Assembly: GCA_037903475.1 (NCBI GenBank)
Contig: JBAJFG010000529.1
Location: 310,001-374,000 of the forward strand
DNA: 64,000 nucleotides
Reading direction: 5' to 3'
Source of the DNA: Ancylostoma caninum
Lineage: Eukaryota; Nematoda; Chromadorea; Rhabditida; Ancylostomatidae
Shown in pieces: positions 47,605 through 63,292 of this stretch; positions within the stretch are counted from its first letter, which is position 1, and every line of letters begins with the position of its first letter. The notes below the pieces were generated by a model that made no database searches, was not told the origin of the DNA, and saw only the letters and a program-made list of their open reading frames with translations. The translations under genes and the position numbers were made by a program.

Positions 47605-48059
47605 CTTATCTGTCTGTGATAGTCACTGATCAACGCCGCCATTATCTTCGACATACATATAGGTTGTCTTGTACGGGAAACCAGATCACGGTAGCCGGAC
47701 GTCGCGGAAAACTGCTTAACACACTGTGTGAACCTTCCTCCGTACATTGGATCCCTGTTTTAGTGAAATAATGCCACCAGCTATTTGACAAGATGCTGCA
47801 GCGGAATTTGTGAACCGTATTGAGTTGCATACGAGCTCTTGTTCGTTCTTTTATGTTCAATGTCGTGTATACATTCTGTTTTATTACCATCTTGTAATCT
47901 CTAATTGCAAAAAGTCGATGCAGTAAGCGATCTCTGATTTTCATTCACCAAAGATCTCAACTTCAATTTGTTGAATTGTTGCCGAGAGTATAATATTTTT
48001 CTTCTGAATAAGATATTCAGAGCTTTGTCGACCAAAAAATTACTACTTTGTCGACCGTA

Positions 48060-49050
48060 GCACTACTACTCTAATGCAGGCGTGTAAATCTTATGCCCGC
48101 CCAATATTGGGATACGGAGCAGTAATCTTTCAATACTACCAAATCAGAGACTGTTCCATAAACACCATACCCACTCGGACACTCATTTAATTAAGACCAT
48201 TCGTCCAGGTGCTCTCCTGCCCTTTTCATCACTAGAGAGTGATTTACAACATAAGGTCAATCACACCAAGGTTATTTTGGTCATAATGAGGTAAATCTCG
48301 CCAGCAGACTAAATCTAACGAAATAAATATCTGCTTGTTTAATTAATAACACTATTCAAGATGAGGTTCTGTTGTGTTCAAGGATGCAACACCTAAACAT
48401 ATAATTATACACATTTGGTGGCGTTTGGTTGAGATGATATATTCACTTCTACATAGTGTAACGATTGTGTTGTTGTTCGATGACATACTTCTTGTGTAAT
48501 CCAGTTCATTTATCCAACTGTGGAGCGCGTATAGCATGTCTTGGTGGGGTGGAGCACAATTGGTGCATTTAATAAGATAAAATAAAACAAATAAATCGAG
48601 TGAGTTCATTCCAGTTGTATAAGGGAAAAAATGGTGGTGTTCTTTCGATGTAATTCTTTCAGACAGAGAAAGAAACCCTAAAGTGGTGTTGACAAGTCTT
48701 GGCGATAAAATGATCAAGGTCTACCTTGGTACCCTACTACAAAATTCTAAATAATAGATGCGGGCTGGAACCTGAAGATTTTTGCTCTAGGAGCATAGGA
48801 GTCTATGTGTCACCCAGTGAGAGTTCATCTACGTTGGTATTGGCTAAAGCAAGAGCCAGGCAAGGACTGCGTTTTCTTCAACAACAAGGCGGGTTGTGCT
48901 CACTCAGAGCCCAAATGGAAACTATATCATCTCATACAACCTTCCATGACCTTTCTATGGTACCTCCTTAATTTACCTTCCTTGCGAAGGGCTGCGTTGT
49001 GACTTGTCATGGTGTATAACATAAATAAATAAATAAATGAATAAATAATA
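48060..49050 (+). mobile_element. Degenerate CR1/Jockey-type LINE, 3' part
   Basis: About 48075-48180 encodes SYARPILGYGAVIFQYYQIRD, related to the YVRPxLEYGxxIWSPY motif after the reverse transcriptase domain of CR1/Jockey-type LINEs. Plus-strand frames at 48726-49002 continue the C-terminal tail (YYKILNNRCGLEPEDFC; KARARQGLRF, FNNKAGC in a second frame). The copy ends in ATAAATAAATAAATAAATGA, a plausible 3' tail. Frameshifts and stops are frequent, so the copy is dead. Confidence 0.65.
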
Positions 49051-49812
49051 CAACTTCTCTTCATTCGAGCTCATGGTTGATAGGTACATGAATAAACATA
49101 ATAAACTGATGACAACGCGTTGATAGGTCCTTTTTTGGGATGCGTCATCCCATTCTGCTTCAACTCACTCGAATCACTTGAGTGCTCATGTGAGCAGTAC
49201 AATGCATCTTTGGTGGGACCGTCAGTTGAACTTCTTCACATGCATAAATGGCATTGAAGCCCTTTCATTCATCTGGGAACCTTAGCGTTAAGGTATCTAT
49301 CCCGGTGGCCATGCACCTGGAGTTTGTTCCGTACAAACATGCACAGCCATGCGCATGTGATAAGACACAATCACATCATTAGTAGTAATGATGTCCAAGA
49401 ATGGGTGCAGCTCATTCTGTGCTCACCATTCTTCCATGATAGACGACTGGCGTTATCTTACTTCTTATTAATTGGCAGTTCATGTGTGTGTGTGTGTGTG
49501 TGCACGAGAACCAGCCATCAAAAATGGAATATACCTGTACCATCGTGTTCAGCGCGTCGAGTTATGTATGAAAATGTGGTAAATTTTGATTTTTACCTTG
49601 ATTTACAGGAGTTTCGGGCCACTTTTGTCATGTTCACACATGTTAATGGCCAATAGCTGTTTTGGTCACGGTCGGAATGAATGAGATAGGCTTTTGATTA
49701 CAGGACTGTATAAAAGGAAAGAGAAGGGTAGGACACCTCTATAACGAAGAGGAGGAACCAGGCGAACGAGGGATGACACAGATGAGGGTTACGCCTTAGG
49801 ATATGTTAGAGG

Positions 49813-50927
49813 TGGGCTGGCGGTGTGATAAGGGTGCACCAGCGTTCAAAAGCGGGGAAACGCTAGGAGTTGGGTCCAACGGCGTGATAAGGGTGCGCCG
49901 GCGTCCAAAAGCGGGGAAACGCTAGGAGTCGGGTCCAACGGCGTGATAAGGGTGCGCCAGCGTCCAAAAGCGGGGAAACGCTAGGAGTCGGGTCCAACGG
50001 CGTAATAAGGGTGCGCCGGCGTCCAAAAGCGGGAAAACGCTAGGAGTCGGGTCCAACGGCCTGATAAGGGTGCGCCGGAGTCCAAAAGCGGGGAAACGCC
50101 TGGAGTCGGGTCCAACGGCGTGATAAGGGTGCGCCGGCGTCCAAAAGCGGGAAAACGCTAGGAGTCGGGTCCAACGGAGTGATAAGGGTGCGCCGGAGTC
50201 CAAAAGCGGGGAAACGCTAGGAGTCGGGTCCAACGGCGTGATAAGAGTGCGCCGGCGTCCAAAAGCGGGGAAACGCCTGGAGTCGGGTCCAACGGCGTGA
50301 TAAGGGTGCGCCGGAGTCCAAAAGCGGGGAGACGCTAGGAGTCGGGTCCAACGGCCTGATAAGGGTGCGCCGGCGTCTAAAAGTGGGGAAACGCCTGGAG
50401 TCGGGTCCAACGGCGTGATAAGGGTGCGCCGGAGTCCAAAAGCGGGGAGATGCTAGGAGTCGGGTCCAACGGCCTGATAAGGGTGCGCCGGCGTCTAAAA
50501 GTGGGGAAACGCCTGGAGTCGGGTCCAACTGCGTGATAAGGATGCGCCGGCGTCCAAAAGTGGGGAAACGCTAGGAGTCGGGTCCAACGGCCTGATAAGG
50601 GTGCGCCGGAGTCCAAAAGCGGGGAAACGCCTGGAGTCGGGTCCAACGGCGTGATAAGGGTGCGCCAGCGTTCAAAAGCGGGGAAACGCTAGGAGTCGGG
50701 TCCAACGGCGTGATAAGGGTGCGCCGGAGTCCAAAAGCGGGGAGACGCTAGGAGTCGGGTCCAACGGCCTGATAAGGGTGCGCCGGAGTCCAAAAGCGGG
50801 GAGACGCTAGGAGTCGGGTCCAACGGCCTGATAAGGGTGCGACGGCGTCTAAAAGTGGGAAAACGCCTGGAGTCGGGTCCAACGGCGTGATAAGGGTGTG
50901 ACGGCGTCCAAAAGCAGGAAAACGCCG
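49813..50927. repeat. 59-bp minisatellite, about 19 units
   Basis: Unit of the form GGGTCCAACGGCGTGATAAG, GGTGCGCCGGCGTCCAAAAG, CGGGGAAACGCTAGGAGTC. Variant positions (CTAGG/CCTGG, GGCGT/GGCCT, GCGTC/GAGTC) recur in patterns; the variant GGGGAGA(C/T)GCTAGG starts at 50326, 50444 and 50798, spaced by 118 and 354 bp, a two-unit higher-order period. Related shorter arrays lie at 59690-59870 and 60820-61020 in the opposite orientation. Confidence 0.95.
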
Positions 50928-51084
50928 TTGCCAGAAATTGTCGGAAAGGAGCTGTCCATAGTGGGTCAGTGGTTCCATGAACTGCGATGAAGAATACTTC
51001 TCTGTGGATAATGTCTGTTCATCCACCTTCACCAATCTTCTCTGAGGACAATGAAAATATGCGAGCGAAGCGAGCACGAAAAGA

Positions 51085-51120
51085 AGCCTGAGAGTCCGGC
51101 GTTAGCCGGACGATCAGGCT
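51085..51120 (-). repeat. 36-nt two-stem hairpin, copy A
   Basis: AGCCTGA-GA-GTCCGGC, loop GTTA, GCCGGAC-GA-TCAGGCT: two perfect 7-bp stems separated by a symmetric GA/GA internal loop. Identical as a reverse complement to copy C at 60675-60710. Confidence 0.9.
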
Positions 51121-51183
51121 GGTAAGAAGTGATTGAAGCATTCACAACTAACTCAGCTGGTACTCATCCCTCGCACTGCTCAG

Positions 51184-57330
<6,147 letters not shown>

Positions 57331-57382
57331 GAACCGCTTCAAGAAGACAATCATTTTTCCTACTTCTTCAATGCTGCATGAA

Positions 57383-57388
57383 AATAAA
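57383..57388 (+). terminator. Poly(A) signal of the membrane-protein gene
   Basis: AATAAA 53 nt after the stop codon at 57328-57330. Confidence 0.7.
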
Positions 57389-57508
57389 TCAATTTTGTAT
57401 TTGTGCAGTGTGTTCTACCCTTTTTATCAGAAATGTTGCAATAATCGCAATCACTGTCGATATTGTACACATCGTGACATCAGTTCATAGGAGGCATGTT
57501 TAGAAGTA

Positions 57509-58344
57509 TCAGGGTGGTAAGAAAGTCTCGAGCCGTTTAACACTTATTTTCTGCTTCGTTTTGTTATTCAGCGTACTATAGAATTTACTCAACAAAGAAA
57601 TCACCATAGTTAGTCACTACAGTGCCCCACCTAATGGGCAGGTCAGCAGCCCCCTTCTCTCAGAACAGCGGAGATTGGGAGTCAAAGAGATCGCTGACCA
57701 CTCTTTCAACATTCTCTTCTCAACTCTGGTGAATTTTTTCTTAGATAGGCATGCCTTAAGGGAGGTAGGTAAGTGGTAGTCGGATGGGCAACTTCAGGAG
57801 AATAGCGTGGATGGGGAACCGTGAGCGAACCCAGCTTCTCCAACTTTTCACTGGTCTCTTTAGCTATATGGGACCTAGCGTCGTCATGGCGTAGGTGTAC
57901 AAGAAACTCGTCTCACGCTTATTGGCGTAAGTGTTACCGATGACTGTGTTTGTTAGCGGAAGCAGCTCGTAATAGAACACTCCTAGCGAATTCCAGAAAT
58001 AGGAAAGGAAACACTTGTCTTGGTGGTGGTGCGATCTGTCGGATCTTCTCGACCGAGCCACATGGCACGATGCGTGTTAGAATCGTAGAGGACCCAACTC
58101 TCACCTCCAATAATCAGATATTCCGGAAACTCCTTTTGGTGCAGGCAAAGCAGGAAAAACTGATTATGGCTCAGAGGAATTGGGTCGTAATTAAAGTTAG
58201 GGAAGGCAATTCGGCCATACATGCCTATTATGGAGAAGCCTCGAGTTTGGTCTACATTTCCCACATGGCTCATGGCTAGCGATCAATGATCAATAGCTCG
58301 GGAAGTTTCAGAAAAGTGCGCTCAAGATTTTCTTACCGCCCTAA
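57509..58344 (-). mobile_element. Internally deleted mariner transposon with TA target duplication
   Basis: The ends TCAGGGTGGTAAGAAAGTCT and, inverted, TTAGGGCGGTAAGAAAATCT form terminal inverted repeats, each flanked by TA (57507-57508 and 58345-58346). Minus-strand frames encode mariner transposase pieces: ESWVLYDSNTHRAMWLGRED (family form DESWVLYDN..RxxQW), FYYELLPLTNTV, DARSHIAKETSEKLEKLG and PHPRYSPEVA (family PYSPDLAPSD). At 836 bp, with the N-terminal region missing, frameshifts, and the first catalytic Asp replaced (GGESW), it is inactive. It starts 121 bp after the membrane gene's poly(A) signal. Confidence 0.88.
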
Positions 58345-58984
58345 TATGTTCTGGTGATCTGAATTTGTCCTCTGTGGCCATAACGCAAAGATTTGACCTC
58401 GGCCCCAAGACTACTCTTTGTGTAGTTTACGCTCGATGGAAAGTATTGCTGTAGATCTAATGCCTTGGATGTAATTCCTGCTCCAAACTTTCGCTATGTC
58501 GTTTTGGAATCTTCATGCTGAGAGGGCTACTACTACGTCGTCAAGTGCTAAATCTTCGATTTCCTTGGGTGATCAGTCTGACAGTCTTTATCAACAGAGT
58601 TTCACTTTTTATTTTCCATTCATTATGAGAATGTACTCCTCTCCTTTCGAAACCAATTTCTTGGATTTTGATCAGTTTTCAAATTTTCGTCATAGTGTAA
58701 CATTTGTGATACTAGTCGGAGGTGGAGTCGTTATATTCTCAATGAGTTCAACCGCAGAATATTGAAAGTAAAAACAACTTGATGCACTGAAGTCGTATTA
58801 AGGAGTCGTGGTGCTGATAAAAGAAAAAAAAGAAAAAAAAACATTATTTACCTGAGATGTCTATTTTTGATGATATAAACTTTAGAGTGAGCCTTGTCAT
58901 GAATCTGGAAAACAATGAGCTGGAAGATGTATTGGATTGGACTGGTGTCAAATTAGGCCTGCATGAGAAGCAAGGTTTGACACT
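58345..58984. other. No gene recognised
   Basis: Short open frames only; ends in A-rich sequence near 58820-58845. Confidence 0.4.
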
Positions 58985-59140
58985 TCACCACACCACACCC
59001 GTCTCTAGGTTTTTATATGATCTCAAAATCACGATCACCGACCAATCGTAGAAGTTCATAACATCTGACACACTTACATCCTTACATACGTACATAATGA
59101 CTTACATGTAAACTGACTAACAATAAGCTCATTATTATAT
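58985..59140 (+). repeat. Tail module X, copy 1 (directly before hairpin D)
   Basis: CACCACACCACACCCGTCTC, TAGGTTTTTATATGATCTCA, AATCACGATCACCGACCAAT and AAGCTCATTATTATATA match 59935-60075 block for block. It abuts the hairpin at 59144, so it looks like the tail of one repeat unit followed by the head of the next. Confidence 0.75.
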
Positions 59141-59143
59141 ACC

Positions 59144-60080
59144 AGTCTGGCCGTCCGGCTGACGCCGGGCTTCCAGACTTCTACTGATGCTCGCTTCGCT
59201 CGCATACTCCGCATACGATGCAGAAAAAAAAGGTGGACAGATTTAGTAGATCCTGTATCCTCTCGAGTAAGTCCATCGACTTTTGGAAAGCCCTCGATCG
59301 CGTGACCGGTAGCCTTCCTCCACGTGGGAGAAGTAATTCCTTTTGATTGGCCCTCGTAGCCGTTGTTAATTGGGACGTAGCCGTTTCAGTGAAAATGCTC
59401 TCTTGAAATAATCTATCTTTAGCAGGTTGTTGTGGTAACTCAAGTGATAAGGGTCTGCCCACGTATAAACACAGAGGAAGGGTAGGGTCGATTCAGATAC
59501 AAATGGACTGGAATGAGGAGGGGAATACGGACTGGAATAACGTGCTCCTAGGTCACACAGGTAAAAGGAATAGCCGGAACGGGTGCCAGGGCACAATTCT
59601 TATTACACGAAATTTACCTAGACCGTGACGAACTTCCTTTCCTGCGTCGCAGGCGTCCTTGTCACAACGCTGGACCGTCATGCGTTTCCTCACCTTTGGG
59701 CGTCGGCGCACCCTTATCACAGTGATGGACCCCTCTCCCCCACTTCTGTGTGCCGGTGCACCCTTATCACAGTGGTGGACCCGTCTCCCCCACTTCTGCG
59801 CGCCGGCGCACCCTTATCACAGCGGTGGACCCGTCTCTCCCACTTCACGGCGCCGGCGCAGCCCTTCTGTATTGACTCCAATGACCCGTTGCACATTGTC
59901 CAACCTTCTTCTCGATCTCATCCCTACCCCATTCAACCATACCACACCCATTCCTAGGCTTTTATATGATCTCACAATCACGATCACTGACCAATTGTAG
60001 AATTTCGTAACGGTCTGACACACATACATACAGATAGACATGAAAACAGACTAAGCCCGTTATTATAAGTCATGATTAGG
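59144..60080 (+). mobile_element. Hairpin/minisatellite element, copy D with tail X
   Basis: Hairpin AGTCTGG-CC-GTCCGGC, loop TGAC, GCCGGGC-TT-CCAGACT (59144-59179), then CTCGCTTCGCTCGC (59190-59203), unmatched sequence, an array of about three minisatellite-related units (GCGCACCCTTATCACAG..GTGGACCC, 59690-59870) and tail module X (59935-60075). It differs from copies A-C in lacking the CA tract and ending in X, so it may be a second subtype. Confidence 0.65.
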
Positions 60081-60084
60081 ATGT

Positions 60085-60674
60085 AACATAAGTTTCCGCT
60101 GTTTTCGCATCGGCATTTGTAAAGGCTCCTAATAAATGAATACCTATCAGATCTCGCGCACGTCTAAATATCTTTTCAAAGAGCATAATCCCGCGGACAT
60201 TCTGGAATGTGAATCCTATTTTGCGTCTTATTTTGAAAATGTAATTAACTTCGGTGAACGCTTCAAAAATACAGATTCGGTAACTGCACTTGCACTTATA
60301 AACATTTTACCACAGTGTTCCATGAGACTAACCCATTTTGGGTGGAGCGAGGCGATTCTTGTCCTCTCTGGTACTATCTCTCCCCACTTTATTGTCAAGC
60401 GATCTCAGGCACAGGCACCAAACTTGATAACCCAAAATTTTGATTATGCTGTTTTTCTCTCTGGAGTTGAAGCGAATTGATATGGGATTTATTCCACTGT
60501 GGCTGCAAGCATCAAACGTTTGCGGAAACTATTCGGTGGAATTTTGAGACAAATTCCATGCGCTCTATGAAAATCACACAATTTTGCTGCACCGCGAAGA
60601 GGGCTTTAATTTTGCTGGTCGAATTCTCCAGGAAGGCAAAGAGCCCGCAGAGTAATTTTTAATTGTTCATTACC
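60085..60674. other. No gene supported
   Basis: A 114-codon plus-strand frame (60136-60480) is open but has no recognisable domain or splice partners. Confidence 0.35.
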
Positions 60675-61710
60675 AGCCTGATCGTCCGGCTAACGCCGGA
60701 CTCTCAGGCTTCTTTTGGGCTCGCTTCGCTCGCCTCTCATACGTGTGTGTACCACTTCACTGAGCGTTAGCATACACTCTCGCAGGTGTGGGCCCGTGCG
60801 TGACATCTTCCACACTTTCGACGCCGGCGCACCATTGTCTTACTGTTGAACCCGACTCCAGGCGTCTTCCCACTTTTGGATGCCGGCGCACCCTTATCAC
60901 ACCATTGGACCCGACGACTCCAGGCTTTTCCGCACTTTTCCACGCCACTGCACCTTCATCACACCAATGGACCCGACTCCAGGCGTTTCCCCACTTTTGG
61001 ACGCCGGCGCATCACTCTCACCGCTGTCCTCCCTTCGACGGCAACTCTTCCCCTACAGAGCGCCGACGCACCTCTGACATAGCCCTAGGCTCGTTTCATG
61101 TCACCTTCCCCACCATCTGTGCGCGCGCAACCCTCATCCATGTCATCCCTCGTCCGCCTGGTTCCTCCTTTTCGTTATGAAACTGTCCTGCCCGTCTCTT
61201 TCCTTTTAAGTGCAATTTATACTAGCTGCGTGCGTCAGTCGCGCATCAGTCGCACGCATCCATTTGCAAGGGATTTTTCATGAAGACCGGTCAACACGGC
61301 ATGTACACCCTCAATGAAAAGAACGTGCGGTCGTCGCGAGGCCGTAAACGCGTGCGTCTGAGCTGCGACTGCGATGCGACTCCTATGCGACTGTGCCCTA
61401 TTCTTCATCATATAGACGCACGCGCGTCAGTCGCACGCATCCAGTATAAATTGCCCTTTATACGGTCATGTAATCATAGGCCTATCTCACTCATTCCGAC
61501 CGTGTTGAAAACAACTGTCGGCCATTAACATGTCTGAACATGACAAAGATGGCCCAAAACACCTTTAAATTAAGGTTAAAATCAAAAATTGCAACTTTTT
61601 TTTAGATAACTCGATGCGCTGAACACGATGGTGTCGATAGTTTTTCTCGACAGTGGCTGGTTCTCTTGCACACACACACAGGCACACACACGCACATAAA
61701 ATGCCAATTA
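60675..61710 (+). mobile_element. Hairpin/minisatellite element, copy C, with an inserted MITE
   Basis: Hairpin 60675-60710 identical to copy A, then GGGCTCGCTTCGCTCGCC, CACTGAGCGTTAGCATACAC, minisatellite-related units (60820-61020, GCCGGCGCACCCTTATCACA..TTGGACCCGAC), the PIF-like MITE at 61209-61457, then CAGTGGCTGGTTCTCTTGCA, a CA tract (61671-61697) and ATGCCAATTAATATTAA. Same order as copies A and B. Confidence 0.7.
61209..61457. mobile_element. PIF/Harbinger-like MITE, copy 3, with TTA target duplication
   Basis: Terminal inverted repeats AGTGCAATTTATACTAGCTG and, inverted, AGGGCAATTTATACTGGATG, flanked on both sides by TTA (61206-61208, 61458-61460). A 3-bp TTA duplication and a size of 249 bp fit Tourist-type PIF/Harbinger MITEs. 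The interior is rich in GCGTGCGTCAGTCGC and related inverted strings. It is inserted within hairpin element copy C. Confidence 0.82.
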
Positions 61711-62559
61711 ATATTAACTATGATGTGGCACAAATCTAGCAACAACCATGCGCCGATTATCAGATCAGTCTACTGAGCGAGAACGATTTGCCAAAGTCAG
61801 TGACCTCTAGCGCTGCCCGACTCACTTCTTTGCCTCGTAGTTCACGAATTTCTGGAGCAGCGGAGTCGAGCTTCTGCTGTAAAAACGGCAAAAACCCAGC
61901 GATTGTTGTGGTCCATATTTCGCTTAGTACCTTTGTTTTATTATTTTCTATAAGTTTTTTCATCGAAAACTCCAAAACAGTGAAAACGTATGTTCCATCC
62001 TAATAGAACGATGTTAATCACAATGAATATTAGATTAAGTCGAGCTTTCTCTTTATTCATTAGTGTTTAATTAAGTCGATGCAGCTATACCAAATATCTA
62101 TTTAACCTCGGGGAAAAAAAGCAATGTCTGAATTAACGGTTTCGCAGTTAAACTACGTAAAAACATAAATTACTCCTGCCCTAGACTTCCTTATTGAGCG
62201 GAATAAAGCTGTCTGATTTTCTGTATGCACAGCTTCTGCCAATGCAGTTGACGGATAAAGCAGGCGGCGCCTTAGTGTTGCAGACTGAGTAGCGATTCAT
62301 AAACCAAACGAAGCATGAACGAAAATGCCGTTTACACAATGCAATTACGTCAAACTCGCAAACGTATGCTTTTAAACTGCGTCAGGACCGCGAGGACGTC
62401 TATCCTTCGTCATGTAGAAACATGCGAGTGCAATACACGCATCTAGCACAATATGATGTCACACAAAGTTGTAGACTTCGAGAAGGCAACACCGACACCA
62501 ATGCATGTTGCCTTCGTTCATTAAAGTAACCGCTTTGGAGCAGCTGAGACATACTCAGA
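61711..62559. other. No gene recognised
   Basis: Mutually antisense frames (61760-62003) with no family resemblance; otherwise AT-rich. Confidence 0.4.
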
Positions 62560-62764
62560 CACTTGGTGCGGCCGCCCCCCCCCCCGACCAGTAGGTGCCA
62601 CCGGCCGAGCGGCTGCTGATCACGGACCGGCGTCCAGCCCATCACCGCATACCGGCCGGGCAGCAGCCCATCACCGGCCGGTCGACCACTACACCTTTCG
62701 GCCGGCACGATCGACCATGATAACCTTCCGGCCTGCCGATCGATTATGGTACCATTCCGGTCAA
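62560..62764. repeat. CCGGCC-rich diverged tandem segment
   Basis: A C11 run (62575-62585) followed by about 30-bp related units: GGCCGGTCGACCACTACACC, GGCCGGCACGATCGACCATG, GGCCTGCCGATCGATTATGG, GGTCAACCCGGTCGG. It runs directly into the SINE at 62765. Confidence 0.6.
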
Positions 62765-63105
62765 CCCGGTCGGAATGATATTGATAGTAGGGTAGTGATA
62801 AGGGATGAAGGTATCAGCCGAGAGAGACAGATCAGAAGCACAGATGGCCGAGTGGATAAAACAGCCAGAAACAAAGGTCAGGTTGGTTCGATTCCAATTG
62901 GTGTAGAAGAAAGCTGGTACTGCAAAAACAGGTGAGGGATTTGCAAAGAGGCATCTTTTCCTATTCGCGATGAGAATTTGCTGATTTGTGTTGGCTTTTC
63001 ATCACTACGGATCCACAGCTGCGTAGAGCCCGCCCGGAGCTCTTCTGTGCGAGGCACTGCGCAACCGGACGCCAACCTGCCAGAGGTTGTCACACTACTT
63101 GCTGC
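62765..63105 (+). mobile_element. tRNA-like SINE, second family, copy 2
   Basis: CCCGGTCGGAATGAT and GATAAGGGATGAAGG precede GATGGCCGAGTGGATAAA (A box) and GGTTGGTTCGATTCC (B box). The body (GCATCTTTTCCTATTCGCGA, GATTTGTGTTGGC, CGGAGCTC, TGCCAGAGGTTGTCACAC) matches the minus-strand copy at 41205-41592. Confidence 0.75.
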
Positions 63106-63292
63106 CGCCAGCTGGCCTCCTCTGCCATAACCGGCCGGGCTCCGATCCGGTGATTCGCGGGGAGGTAATGGCAGACCATTCCGGCCGCATGGAGTGTCTG
63201 AGTATTAATCCTCAAAGTTGTTTTTGCAAGCTCTTATCAGATGAGAATTCAACAACGGGTGAGGATCAGTCCGTGGCTACCATTCTGCTGTG

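Larger units (their letters stand above)
49465..51120 (-). mobile_element. Hairpin/minisatellite element, copy A (largest)
   Basis: In minus orientation: a 36-nt hairpin (51120-51085), CTCGCTTCGCTCGC (about 51075-51061), a spacer, the 59-bp minisatellite (50927-49813), a spacer with ATTTTTGATGGCTGGTTCTC, a (CA)n tract (49502-49483) and the end ATGAACTGCCAATTAA. The same modules in the same order occur in copies B and C. No protein is encoded apart from the repetitive frames through the array. It lies between upstream LINE sequence and the first visible exon of the membrane-protein gene, whose acceptor is only 63 bp from the hairpin. Confidence 0.75.

Noticed and set aside
49922..50646. Long Pro/Arg-rich open frames on the minus strand
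   Set aside because: They are translations of the 59-bp minisatellite in its three frames; no promoter, splice structure or unique coding sequence supports a gene.
49813..50927. CRISPR array
   Set aside because: Units are contiguous 59-bp repeats without unique spacers, and the context is eukaryotic with introns.
51085..51120. Rho-independent terminator or canonical Helitron end
   Set aside because: The setting is eukaryotic, and no CTRR end with an A/T insertion junction is found 10-12 nt beyond the hairpin.
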